Notes under the pieces: model-generated | What the model was told of the DNA's origin: nothing | Databases searched by the model: none | What the model saw: only the letters and a program-made list of their open reading frames with translations | Shown: piece by piece, positions 13,801-28,500 of the stretch | How the letters are laid out: the number at the start of each line of letters is the position of its first letter | Position numbering within the stretch: position 1 is the first letter of the stretch | Position numbers and translations under genes: made by a program | Assembly (NCBI GenBank): GCA_025084515.1 | Contig: JAJAGP010000763.1 | Span: forward strand, 186,001-250,000 | Direction of reading: 5' to 3' | Source: Ancistrus triradiatus | Lineage: Eukaryota; Chordata; Actinopteri; Siluriformes; Loricariidae | DNA: 64,000 bases

Positions 13801-16800
13801 TCTCCGGCCATCTGTTGGTGACCTCAAGCTGAAACGAACTTGGGTTCTACAGCAGGACGATGATCCAAAACACAGCAGCAAGTCCAGCTCTGAATGGCTG
13901 AAGCAAAACAAAATGGAGACTTTGGAGTGGCCTAGCCAAAGTCCTGAGCTGAATCCTATTGAGATGCTGTGGCATGACCTTACAAAGGCCGTTCATGCAG
14001 GAAAACCCTCCAGTGTGGCTGAATTACAACAATTCTGCAAAGATGAGTGGCCAGAGTTCCTCTATAACGCTGTAAAAGACTCACTGCAAGTTATCACAAA
14101 CGCTTGGTAGCAGTTGTTGCTGCTAAGGGCGGCCCAACCAGTTATTAGGTTTAGGGGGCAATCACTTTTTCACACAGGGCCATGTAGGTTAGGATTTTTT
14201 TCTCCCTTAATAATAAACACCTTCATTTAAAACTGCATTTTGTGTTACTTGTGTTGTCGTTGACTAATATTTAAACTGGTTTGATGTTCTGAAGCACTTC
14301 AGTGTGACAAGCATGCAAAAAAATAGGAAATCAGGAAGGGGGCAAACACTTTTTCACAGCACTGTAAGCACTAACAAAGATTTGCAATTTTCATCACTAA
14401 TCCTAAGAAAGCAAAAGAAGAATGAGCATGTTTAGCATGAGTGACCCACCACACTCACACTGAATGGATAACGTTGTTACCTGAGGCCATGCTAAACAGG
14501 TTACCTCAGAATTTACATGCATGTGGATAATAGCTAAGAGCAGGTCTTAGATTTTGAATGAATTTAATCAGCCCAGTCATGCACTATATATCTTTTAGCT
14601 ACTTTAATTTCTTCCATTAAAATGTTTTCTTTATTCATTTGCTAGTATATTGTTTTTCTTACAAGATTTGTTCATAAACAAATATAACAAAACACACAAT
14701 TTACAGTAACTATGTACAATAATTGTGTTTTCCCCCCACAATATCATTTATACCTAATGCCCCAAATCCGGCCCACAAGCCTATACATCACCTGCCTCTA
14801 TGGAAACAATTAGTATATAACATAAGCATAGTAACACGTGGGTCATTTTATAACCAGTACAGTCTAAGTTATATATAAAAAAAAAAAACCCATGGGGCAA
14901 ATCAGAATTGGGAATTAAGGAGAGGGGGACCAGGCCAGTCACCTGAAGTAAGCCTTGGCAGCTGGACACCTCTTTTCGGACATTCTCCTCAGCCAGGATT
15001 CGTGAGCGCTCCTCCAGACGAAGCCTCTTTTCCAGAGTAAGCAGATCACACCTCTGACTTAGAGACAGCCTTTGAAACTCGGCCTAGTAGGAAACACAGA
15101 AGTACACACAAACCATGAGAAACTCAAATAAATGGCACACAAACACATACCATAGTAATCGGAGTTAATGACGAGATATCTGACTGTATAAAACACTCAC
15201 CTCGATCTCTTTTTCACTTTGTGTCAGGCTGAACACAGAGAAAGGACTAGATTACCAACAGATATTTAGGACTTACATCCACACTAATGATCTCCTGGAA
15301 GAGGTATTTATAGGAAAAGCACTACATGGTCAAAACTAACTGGACATCCCTTCTGATGAGCTAATTCAGTCATATCCACTGCTATCATGTGCAGAAAACC
15401 AAGCCTACAGCCATGCGATTTCGAATGCAGTCAAACCGGGATCTGAATGACGTCTGCTAAATGAGCAGCGATGAGGATAACAGGCACACAACATACATTA
15501 TACATACATGTGGAAATCCATACCGGGTTCAAATACATATTCTATTAATATCAGCATAACAGCAGTGCAGGTGATATTTGATTGGTCCTACTGCCTGCCT
15601 GTTATCTGCAGACTGGAGGGGGCGCCACCTCCCGTTAGTCATTTAGCAGATGCCCTTATCCAGAGTGACTTATAACTGATACAATCTTACAATCCAAGCA
15701 ATTGTAGGTTGCTCAAAGACAACCTTCTGGTCCACTGTCCATGAGCTTAACCACTAAGCCACCACAGTCATTTAGCCTTTTTGCCTCTCTAATGAGCAGG
15801 GTCTCTTCAGGTGTATCACAGCTCTATCTTCTGGGGCTAAAAGCCACAAAATCACGAACAACCATTACTGTATAATTAAGGACAAACTACAACACAACCG
15901 GAGAGTGTACATAACCAGAATGGCTGACAGGCATACATGATAGTTGGTTAGTGATTCGGATGGCAAGTTGGGGGAACAAAACTAGCAGTCGGCCGATATG
16001 GATTTTTTAATGGGCAATGTATAATGAAAATATCACAATTTTTCACATTATCACAACCGATGAAACAAATAATAATAAATGAGAAAATTGCTGAGCTTTA
16101 ATGAACATGTTTAAGCTATAAATGTCTCTTTGCACCATTACGAGACGACATCTTTCTGGGGGGAAAAGCAAATGTGTAAATACTTGCAAAAAAATTAATA
16201 TTAGAGAACATGGTAGCAACAACTCTTTGTTTAAGGTTTTAGTTTTTTTCCAGTTTAGAGCAGCGAGTTGTAATGCTGGAAACAAAGTTCTCACCTTCTC
16301 ATAAATGGCCCCACTCTTCCTGAATCTCTGTTTTCAGTCTCTCAGCTCTCCCAGTGTATAATGCGGGAACAAAGGTTCTCTGCATTTTCTCCACCAGATA
16401 TCTCTCCAAATATCGGCCGATGCCGATTGTTTCAGAATGGCATTATTTGGCCCTACCCATCACTAATTAATTGCATTAATGGAATCTTGGGATTAAAATT
16501 GCCTTAATTGGTCTATCACTAATTATAACACCACAAAGGTTATAGCAGAAACCCTGGGAGTTCAGATGGAGGGGTTTGATGAACTCATTAAACGTGGCAA
16601 AGGATGCCAACTTTCCAACGAGCCAGCATATCAAACATCTGCCCTGTAAGAGCTTTTATCTCAAGATGGACATGTCTGGGATTAATACTGCACAGTAAAT
16701 AATCTGCTGTGAAAACAATTGAGAGTGGGCTCATACGGCCCGACTTCACTTCTAGCTTCTGAAGCAATGGGACAGCATACACTGCGAAGACGATTTCTGC

Positions 16801-19800
16801 TTCACTATTTCTCAGTAGCATTAGACCTAGGTTCTAGAAGGGAAACCTTACTGCTTCTGCACATCTCCTAAATAACTGTTCTTCCAACTCTGTGGTAAGA
16901 GTCTGGAGAAGGCACTTTCCTGTTTCAACATAATCACCCTGTACACAAAGCCATTATCCATAATAAAATGCTCTGCCGAACTTCAGTGACCCAACCACAG
17001 AACTGACGTCCATCGATGATCACAACACCAAATATAAAAAGGCGGGACGGTACGGAAAGGGCAAATAAAGAAACGCGCATTGTTTCTTACACTTACTGAC
17101 GTTTATTTCAATGCAGACAGTCTGAACCTGAGATATTTCATGTTTTGACTGGTCAGTTTAATTTCATTTACCAGTATACATCCATTCCTGCATTCCATGA
17201 ACATGGTTTTGCATTGTGTTGTTGAAAAATGCATGGACATGCTTTGAAAGCAGCTCATGTTGCTTGAATATCCCAGTGTACTTTTCTGCATTAATGCTGC
17301 AGCACAGAAGCATAATTAACTCTGCCAAGGGCACTGACCCGACCCCATACCATGACAGAGCCTGGAATTTAGACTTGTTGCTGAGAACAGTCTGGACGGT
17401 CCTTTTTGACTTTGGTCCGGAGCACATGGCATCCATTTCTACAAAAAAACCTCGAATACTGACTCATCTGACCACAGTATACGTTTCCACTGTGTGATGG
17501 TCCATCCCAGATGCCTCCAGAGGACGTGGTTAATATGAGGCTTGAGGGATCCGACAGCACAGACCTTCAGTTTAGGCTTGTGCCCTTACCCTTTATGCCC
17601 TGAAATAATTATATGCACTGTTGAGAAGAATAACCAAACTCCATCCAATTTGGAGGAACATTGTTTTCAATAATTTTCCTCAAGCATTTGACAACAAACA
17701 TGGGATCCTCTGCCCATCTCAGCTCCTCAAAGACTCAGCCTTCCTTCAATAGGCTACTACCTTTGCACCAAATCATGATTATAATCACCTGTGGACATCA
17801 ACTGTTTCAAATCACATCATTATTTAGGTTTTTTACCTCAATACTAGCCCTAAACTTCCCCCATCCCAACTTCTTTGGAAGGTGTTACAGGCCTGGAATG
17901 CAAGAATGGATGTTTATTAAGAAATGAAACAAAACAGACCAGAAAAAAAACAAAACACTTCATACAGTCTGCAATGAAATAAAAGTCAAAGTAAGACACT
18001 TTTCCTTTTGCATTTTCCATACCGTCCCAGACTTTTCTGATTTGGTGACGTATATTCAAACTTTCAAGTTTCACATTCCATACCGAGTGCACTTCAGTAG
18101 GCCTCAGCACCAAGCTCTCATGGGACAAAAACCTTTTTGTTGATTTTCACACAAGTTCTAAAAGCAGATAAGGGGAACTGAATTAAACAACTGAGACAAA
18201 ACCCGGTACTTAGTCATTTATTTATTGAAGATAATGAGCCACTGACCCTCTTCCTCTAAATGTTTCTAGTAGCTGCTGATCAGTCCTGCATATGAGCTTG
18301 GAGGAAGTTTAGCCCATTTCGCTGTATAGAACAGCTTCAAATTTGGGTTGTTGGTGGGCTTCCCCACTTTAACTGCTCCCACAACATTTCTTCTGGATTA
18401 AGCTCAGGACTTTGGTAGAACAACTTCTGTGCTTAGAATCTTTGTCTGGTTGCATGAGCCACTTCCTCTGGACATTTAACAGACAAATATCCTGACATGC
18501 TCATTTGGTAGTATAACTCAGAGTCCACTGTTCCATCAATGGCATTAGCCAGGATACTACCACCGCCATGTTTCGCAGATGGGATAAGGTTCTTATGCTG
18601 GAATGCAGTGTTTTCCTTTCTCCAAACATAACACTTTTCTTTTAAACCAAAAAGTTCTATTTTGGTCTCATCCATCCACAAAACATTCTTCCAATAGCCT
18701 TCTGGCTCGTCCACGTGATCTTTAGCAAACTGCAGACGAGCAGCGATGTTCTTTTTGGAGAGCAGTGGCTTTCTCCTTGCAACCCTGCCATGCACACCAT
18801 TGTTGTTCAGTGTTCTTCTGATGGTGGACTCATGAACATTAACATTAGCCAATGTGAGAGAGGCCTTCAGGTGCTTAGAAGTTACCCTGGGGTCCTTTGT
18901 GACCTCACCAGCTATTACACACCTTGCTCTTGGAGTGATCTTTGTTGGGCGACCACTCCTGGGGAGGGTAACAACTAGTGTTGCACCGATACAGTATACT
19001 GACACTTAAACACACTGGCAAGAGAGCGCACCGATACATGAAGCGGTTACTGATGCACATGCAAAATGCCTGCTGCAGAATATGTAAGGCCAGTATTTTG
19101 AGAGGTGGCAGAAAAGTAAATATAACCAACAATAAAAAGCTCGGTAAGTTTATGCTTCCCTATTTGTGCTTATTACTGCATTATCACAAAATTTATTTTT
19201 CATGGCTCTAAAACTTAACTTATTTCTTCAAACTTATATCTTATTTGGGAAACTGAACATTGCTTTTACCAAAATTAAAATCATGGCAATCTATAAAAAG
19301 TGGAATGCTATAAAAGTCAGGATGTATAGGCACCTATCGAGTAGCTCAGTCTGACAGAGTTGGTATCGGTACTCGGTATCAGCCAGTACTTGAACATCAG
19401 GTATCGGTTTAAAAAAAGTGGCATCGGTGCATCACTAGTTACAATGGTATGTAATACTGGATCATTTTCCTCAATACATAAAACCAATTGTCGTCCAAGT
19501 TATAGAGCGGTTTTCTCCATCTACTATAAACCAATGTTTTACACCAATTAGGGTTCACAAACTTTTAAGCACCGCTGTACATATTAATGGCCATGGTTTT
19601 AAAACAAATAAATACTGTTGCTATGCTTTAACAAACCTTTGGCAATGTAATGTATACAGCCATGTGTTGAATTTTTAAAATGCACAGGCAGTATTACGTA
19701 ACATTCATACGAGTGATTTATCTTTCATGAACTCACCCATCATCGGAAACAGCAGCATTATCACCTTAAAAACAAACAAACAAAAACTGAGACATTAACA

Positions 19801-22800
19801 AAAGAGGATCCGTATAGGACAATAAACACAATCTTAATATTAACCTAATGGTAAGAAGCACAGCATGTAAATACATCATGAATCACGACTCCTCAATAAC
19901 ACTACACTGTTTGCAGCTCGATGGACACACATGATTAGCAATGAGAAATTATTCTTTTTTCCACGGTTGCCTTACCGTCCTTCTCTGTAGGTACGGAGGC
20001 GTCACTGCTGTCTTGAGAATCTACACTGCTGGGTGTCTCCTTATGAAGAGAGAATATTCTAAATCAGCTGGTCTTATGTACAAATAAAGTTCTACACAGT
20101 GAAAACACTTGACCCGATGACATGAACAATGAATAAATATATAACATTTTACTACAAAAGGCAGTTTCATATCGATATTCCAAGACATTACATTTTGTGT
20201 TTAAAAAGAGAAAAGTAAATCTTAAATCTTTCCCACCCATGGCACAGCATGGCATGCAAATCTTCCTAAAAGAACACAATGGGCACAGAACACAGAGTAC
20301 CTCAGCTATTCCTACAGTGGGACATGCCGAGTATTCAACACAACTCCTGCTTTTATTTTTGTTTGTTACTAATAGACAACAGCAATTAGTGATAGACAAC
20401 AGGTAAGCAGGTAAAACATGGTACAGTGGTGTTTGAAAGTTTGTAAACCCTTTGAATGTTCTATTCTCTGCATAATATGAGCTTAAAACATTCATCAATT
20501 TTCACCACAAGTCCTAAAAGTAGATAAAGAGAAACCCAGCATGTAGTTACACAAATTAGACAACAATACTTACTGGTCATTTATTTATTGAGGGAAACAT
20601 GATCCCAATATTCATATAGTGAGTAGTGAGTGGCAAAAGTATTTGTGAGCCCTCTGCTTTAAGTATTGTGGTGTGACCCCACTGTGCGCAATAACTGCAG
20701 CTAAAACGTTTCCTGTAGCTTTGATCAGTCCTGCACAACGGCCGGGAGGAATTTTAGCCCATTCCTCCGACAGAACAGCTCAGTTCTGGGTGTTGGGGGT
20801 TTCCTAACTTAGATGCGAACTTCAGGTCCTTCCACACATTTCCATTTGGAATAAGGTCGGGACTTTGACTTGGCCATTCCAAACATTGAACTTTATTCTT
20901 CTGTAACCATGGTTTGGTAGAACGACTTGTGTGCTTAGGGTCGTTGTCTTGCTGCATGACCCACCTTCTCTTGAGCTTCAGTTCATGGACATGGACAGAT
21001 GTCCTGACATATTCCTTTAGAATTCTCTGATATAACTTCGGAATTCATTGTTCCATCAATGATGGCAAGCCGTCCTGGCCCAGATGCAGCAAAATAGGCC
21101 CAAACCATGATACTACCACCATCTTTCACAGATGGGATAAGGTTCTTATGCTAGAATGCAGTGTTTTCCTTTCTCCAAACATAATGCTTTCTTTTAAACC
21201 AGAAAGTTCTATTTTGGTCTCATCCGTCCAGTAGCCTTCTGGCTTGTCCACGTGATCTTTAGCAAACTGCAGACGAGCAGCAAAGTTCTTGTTGGAGAGC
21301 AGTGGCTTTCTCCTTGCAACCCTGCCATACACACCATTGTTGTTCAGTGTTCTTCTGATGGTGGACTCATGAACATTAATGTTAGCCAATGTGAGAGAGG
21401 CCTTCAGTTGCTTAGAAGTTACCCTGGGGTCCTTTGTGACCTCGTCAGCTATTACACGCCTTGCTCTTGGAGTGATCTTAGTTTGTCGACCACTCCTGGG
21501 GAGGGTAACAATGGTCTTAAATTTCCTCCATTTGTTCACAGTCTGTCTGACTGTGGATTGGTGGAGTCCAAACTCTTTAGAGATGATTTTGTAACCTTTT
21601 CCAGCCTGATAAGCATCAAAAACTCTTTTTCTGAGGCCCTCAGAAATCTCCTTTGTTCGTGCCATGATACACTACAACAAACATCTGTTGTAAAGAGCAG
21701 ACTTTGATAGATCCCTGTTCTTTACATAAAACAGGGTGCCCACTCACACCTGATTGTCATCCCATTGATTGAAAACACCTGACTGTAATTTCACCTTCAA
21801 ATTAACTGCTAATCCAGAGTCACATACTTTTGACCTCTCACTAATATGGAAATATTGGATCATTTCTCAATAAATAAATGACCAAGTATAATTATTTTGG
21901 TCTCATTTGTTGTATAACTGGGTTCTCTTTATCTACTTTTAGGACTTGTGTGAAAATCTGATGATGTTTTAGCTCATATTTATGCAGAAATATAGAAACT
22001 TCTAAAGGGTTCACAAACTTTCAAGCACCACTGTAGATGCATTTATTCATAATTACAGTATAATGGACACTTTTCACTTTTAGTTCCTCCCAAATTCATC
22101 CCTAGAACTGCTCGATGTGAAAAGTTTTTTGTTATAACCTTAATTATTGCCCCAGCAGTGGATATGGACATTTTTGGACATGAAGGCATTTGTTAACACA
22201 ATGTTGTCGCATTAATTGAGTATAAGCTAATAAAGTGGTACCTCGGTTCTCGTTAATTCGTTCCAGAAGGCTTCCAGAAACTGAAAATGGAGTACCGAGC
22301 ATCCCATAAGGAATAATGTAAACTGAATGAATTAGCTCCAGATCCCAGAAAATCCCCCTGTATGAGGCATTATCAGCATTAATGGAGCTGTATGTATTAT
22401 ACAGGAGCTCCCCGAGTGTTTGGTAGATGTTTGGCAACGTTTAAAACACTAACATTAAACTACAGCTGACAAAAATCATTAACAGAAATATTATTTTAAA
22501 ATAAAGTGTTGAAAAATCTCAATTTTTGTGAGTAACGGATCGGAAGTGGAAAAAAAAAAAAAAAAAAAAAAATAATAATAATAATAATAAATAAATAAAT
22601 ACATACATACATACATACAACAAACTGTGAACTCTAGGTGCTAGCATAGCTACTAATGCTAATTACAGCCTGTGTTCCGGAGCATTAAGTTCCTGTTTCT
22701 GTCAGTGCTAAGCTCTTTAGGACCCACAGAGACTTTCTTGCACTAAGAACAGTACTGCAGATGCAATAACAAAGAAAAGCACCATAAAAATCGATCTCCC

Positions 22801-25498
22801 ATAGACCTTCACTGGGAAAAGAAAGCTGCTGAATCACTGTGGACTGAATCGTGAGTCATGACTCGTGAATCGTGTTTGGGCTGAAACGAGTCCCGTGGCT
22901 CGACTCGCACAAGTTTAAACAGGTGCGCCGAGTACCGAGCAAATGGCGAGGACTGAGACGAATGTTCCTAGTCCAACTGTGTGGAGAACCGAGGTGCCAC
23001 TATGACCCACGTGTTAATGAAGGACTGGGGGAATTTGACCTCTAAACCACTAAATACTATTCACCATGAAACAGAAGCCATGCTTTAGATTTGAGATTTT
23101 TTGCATCCCCCTTTCTCCGGTACATGCATGCCCATGTGCATTTTGTGCTCACCAATTCTTTTTTGAATCTGTTCCTAAACTTCGGACTAGTGCTCACAGC
23201 ACCCTTCGTCTGGCTGGATGACCTAGTGGGTTCAGCACTCGAGGCTGCATTAAGGGAAGTGTCCGTCTCTCCACTCCTGACCGCAGCTGATAAGAAATAC
23301 AAAAACAAAAGAGTTAAGCATGAGGAGTTCACTCCTCTTCCAAAGCTTCTGCTGAAGTCAGGAGCTAGAGTGCCTCATACCCGCTGTACCAGCAGCCTCC
23401 GTAGCCGCCTTCTGACTGGCCTCTGCCATCGATTCCTCTTCCTCAGCTACAGGCAATAAAGGGGTCCTAAGTGCGCACACGTGCACAAACACACGTACAT
23501 CAGTTAATATCAGTGTCTACACTGCAAGCCTTTATCATTACACAGGACGGACAGACTTCCACAGCTGGTGTGCCGCTGCCTACGGGTTTTTAAACAAACT
23601 TGGAGGTTTTGCTTCTTACCTCTCTGAAACTGTAGTCACTTCAGAACTTCGGTCCTGGCTCAGTTCCTGCAGGAGGGCAATAATGCAACATAAAGACCCG
23701 GAAACGCTACTGGTAAGAGACAGATTTCAGTTCTGACACTGACAATGTTTTGTTATTATTATGATGCTCATTGATGGGAGAAAGGCTACAGTGAACAAAC
23801 AAAAGAAAGGAAAGATACAGGGACAACAACAACAGACTTTTGATGATAAATAAGAACTTCCAAAGTAACACAACAGGATTTAGTAGAAATGTAGTGATTT
23901 ATTATTCCGACTGCTACACTGACAATTTTGAATAAATTGGTATCCTATGGGCTGCAAGCTTCAGACCATGAGGCAGCAAAGCAGTTAAAACTATAATGCT
24001 ACCACCTCTTTGCTTCACATTTTATTTTATCCTTTCCAGTTTTAAATTTCTCTCTGGTAAGGGTATGAATTGTTGATAACAGCATTACAAACTGATAATA
24101 GATTCAGCTATCAGCATAGGTAATTTTGAGAGAGATTTAGAGATGTTAAGAGTTTGTCTACACAGAGTAGACAGCGGACACTGGCAGAGGTGTGTTATGT
24201 AATACAGCAGTCTAACCAAGTATGCAGATTTTGTGGATCTGTGAAAACAGGCAATATAAGAAGAGAAGAGAGGCAGAAGAGGCAGACTGTCATTAAAGGC
24301 ATTCACAGCGATGCACTGCATAAAGGAGTGGGTGTTGATAGAAGGGCAAACTGCTTATGCAAGAAACTCTCATGGAAACCAAGAAAAAGGAAAATAAGTG
24401 TAGGCTGCTGCCAATTGTTTCCAGTAATTCTGCTGTCATGGAAAACTACAGTAACTGTGTCTGTTGCTCAAAAAGTACCAGAGATGTCGCAGCTAAACTG
24501 CTGCAGTTCCATTCAAAATATTCCAGCTCAAGCCGACCCCGACCACGTCACAAAGGAGCACCGACAGTACAGCTGATCATGTCTAACATACGCAAAATAA
24601 AATAAAATAGCTACCTGTATTTGGTGCCAACACGCATACAGTATTCAGGGGTGGGTTTTCCAAAACGTTCTTATCGCTAAATAAAATTCTTAAGCTTCTT
24701 CCTCTCTGGCAAACTTCAGACGGGTCTGGGCATGTACTGGCTTAAGCAGGGGGGCACGCCTGGCACTGTAGGATCTGAGTCCCTCTCGCGTAGTGTGTTA
24801 CTGATGGTAGCCTTTGTTACTTTGGTCCCAGCTCCTGCAGGTCATTCATCAGGTCCCTCGTGGGTAGTTCTGGGATTTTCTGCTCACCGTTCTCATGATC
24901 ATTTTGACCCCACAGGATGAGATCTTGCCGCGGGACCGCGCGATCTTGTGGAGCCCCAGATCGAGGGAGATTATTAGTGGTCTTGTATGTCTTCCATTTT
25001 CTACAATTGTTCCCACAGTTGATTTATTCACACACCAACCTGCTTGCCCTATTGTAGATTCACTCTTCCCAGCCTGGTGCAGGTCTACAATTTTCTTCCT
25101 GGTGTCCTTCGACAGCTCTTTGGTCTTGGTCATGGTTTGAGTTTGGAGTCTGGACTGTTTGAGGCTGTGGACAGGTGTCTTTTTGTACTGATAACGAGGT
25201 CAAACAGGTGTCATTAATACAGGTAACCAGTGGAGAACAGAAGAGCTTAAAGAAGAAGTTAACAGGTCTGTGAGAGCCAGAAATCTTGCTTGTTTGTGGG
25301 GTGACCAAAATACTTATTTTCCAACCATGATTTACACTTAAATCTATTTAAAAATCTACAATGTGATTTCCTGGATTTTTTCCTCATTTTGTCTCTCATA
25401 GTTGAAGTGTAGCTATGATGAAAATTACAGACCTCTCTCATCTAAGTAGGAGAACTTGCACAGTCAGTGGTGACTTAATACTTTTTTGCCCCACTTTG

Positions 25499-25562
<64 letters not shown>

Positions 25563-28500
25563 ATACACTCCAGGTGGTCCAGTTTCCGCCCACACCCCAA
25601 AGACATGCATTAGGTTAACTGATTACACTAAACTGGTATTGATTGGAGTGAATATGACTAGTCGATGTAGTCGCTGAACTGGCCACTGATGCTGATAGTG
25701 ACGTTAAATAAATAAAATAAGCAAACCAAATAAATAAACAAAACAAAAGTCTTAGGCATTCTACATTTTCAGTTTATATTCTGCTTATTCCTTAACCCTA
25801 ACCCAGAACAGTAGGTACCCGGGCGCTACAGTGCCAATTAGCTAGCTCACCACCACAGTGACCGAGGTTTGCATCCTGCTGGTGCCTTCTGGCAAAGTTG
25901 GGAGAGCCAAATGGTGTTCTCCAAAACTCTCCCACCACCCACCATGACTGTAGCCAAGAAAAGCCGTGTTCAAATGTAAAATAAATAAATAACTAAGTAA
26001 ATATAGTAAAAATAGTTTAGAAGAGTTTCCTATTCAATTTAAAAAGATCATTTTAACAAGACAAAAGCATCAGGCAGCTACAGCTGTCGTTTGTTAAGAA
26101 TATTCTGATATTCCAGTCCCAACTGGAGTCACAATCGGCAGCAGATAAAATAACCTGCCTCTCTTCATTCCTTGTATGAACAGTCATAGTTCTGCACCTG
26201 GCAGAGACGTGCTAAGCTTACTGCTGGTGCACAGAGGTATACGAGTGAAGCTGTGGGACAGCCATGCACAGCAGCAACAATAGGATCACTGTGTTGTGTA
26301 GGGATTCCCAAAATTATTATTTTCTTTTTAAAAAGAGTGCCCTCCTTTCATAAATAGCTTCAAGCTCCCCCACTCCAACATGTCTTTTGCTTCCAAACGT
26401 CACTGAAATGTATTTTAAAACTTGTAATTTTTAAAAAGTGACAAACCACCTTTACAGTGGACATGCTACAAGTGGCGCAATTTTACTCGAAAAATTAGTC
26501 TCAGTGCACTTGATTAAACTTGAGTACACACGACTCGTTTCAGCTAAAACTGGACTGAAGATTCAGTACACAGTGATTCATTCTCACAACAGCTGCTTCT
26601 CACTGAAGATCTCTGCCATTTTTATTGTGTTTGTCTTTATTTTTACATCTACAGTAGTGTATCCGTAGTGCAAATAACTCTCCATGGGTCCTAAAAAGGT
26701 TGGTGATTGCAGCCAACCAAAAGGAAACAAAAGGACTGAATCCTCCAGATCACTTTCAGGCTGAGCAGCTAGTGCCCGGAGTTCACCAATAGAGTAAGTG
26801 TGTTGCTTTTACTTTTCACTTTCAATCCATGACTCACTAAATACATGATATTTTCAACACTATTATAAAATAAGCTTTGTGTTAATGATTTGGGCCAACT
26901 GTAGGTTAATGTACAAGTGTTATAAACAGTAAGATCGGCTCTGCTATGATACAGTACAGACTGTATTAAGCTCCTCAGTTCATGAGGCAACTTATGATGG
27001 ATTTGTCCGTAAACACATCATAAATCAGGAAATTACAGTACAGCTCCACTAATGCATAGAATGCCTCATACAGGGGGGATTCTCTGGTGTCTGGACTTAT
27101 TCAATTTACATTATTCCTTAGGAGGACAAATTCTCGGTACTCATTTTCAGTACTCAACAAGCCTTCTGGAAGGAATTAAAGACAAGAACCGAGGTACCAC
27201 TGCATTTCCATTAGAGATGCACAGAATGCAAATTTCTTAATCGATTCAGAGTGCTGATTTTTTTAACACATCGCCCGATTCCAGTTTTATTTCTCTCTAT
27301 GAATTATAAATGACATCATAATAGGCATGCTGAAACATTTTTGTTGAACTTTCCTTTTAACAGAAAGATCTTCATTGCTAAAAACAAAAACAAACAAACA
27401 AAACATAGTAGGGGCTGCTGGCTTGGGCCTGGCTCTGCGCTCTTGTTAGCCCTGTCCTCTTTATTCCATATATTCGGCAGGGGCGAGCTTGTCTTACTGA
27501 GGAGTGATGAACTTCTTATTGAATTCATTGTTCTGAACAGCTTCCATGCTGAAGAAATAAATCCCTACTCCCTCATAAGCAATGCGCTACATACAGAGAG
27601 ACTATTTAGTTGACCAGGTAGAACTCAAAACAACTGAAATCGAACACTTGCTCATCATGAACATGCGTCAGCCGCAGTCTCATGAACAACCGGCCAGTGG
27701 CTGAGCGATGTCTAAAGCTCTGTACACACGAGCCGAATCCTGAATTACTTAGTAAAGGCACCGTGTCGTTCGTGTACGTCTGTGCTTGTGCTGCTGTCGC
27801 CATGTGACCAGAATCAGTGATGAGACTCAATCAGCCGACCACACTAAAAGCTCGATAGGATCTAATTTCCATTATAAACAAATGTTCATCAGTACTGCAC
27901 TTTCCCTCCATGTTATTAGGACAAACAAGGGAGCAGGTTACTGACAGTAACCAGAGCACACGAAGCCTCAAACATGGCTGAATAATAATAATTATTATTA
28001 TTTCATATACTCCCAACTGCTAACCCGTAGTAATACGAAACATGACAAAGTCTCTATAGTCTAGTTGCTCACAAAATATGTTCGACTAGATATTTTACCT
28101 AAATTTATTGCAGGAACCTCCAGATGTGTCTGCATTTCTCAACTCTGTAGTAGCTGCAAGATGTGCACTAAAGCCGGCACTCAATCAACATGCACATCTG
28201 GAGAATACTGGTGACCATACAGCCTTTTAACAAAGTGCTTCATGTTTAATGCAACATCATTTAACAGATTTCTTGCGTTTGTTTTTCAGCAATAGATCCA
28301 CTTAAAAAGGCAAGACAAAGTTCTTTTCAGACTGCTGTTCTAGTACATGCTGAGCACATTAATAAATGAATGGTTCTCTTTCAAAAGCACCAGTCAAATC
28401 TACAGCGACCTTCTAGCAGGTCAGATCATAATTATTTGTATTTAATTTAGTCTAAACATCAAACGCACTGGAAAACAGCTTACCTAACCCAAAAAGATCG

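Noticed and set aside
25793..25806. Telomere-like CTTAACCCTAACCC
   Set aside because: Only about two units, at the edge of a SINE-like repeat. Too short to be telomeric.
27831..28016. Small frame with an Ile run (MGVYEIIIIIII)
   Set aside because: It is the translation of an AAT/ATT tract within an intron, without splice support.
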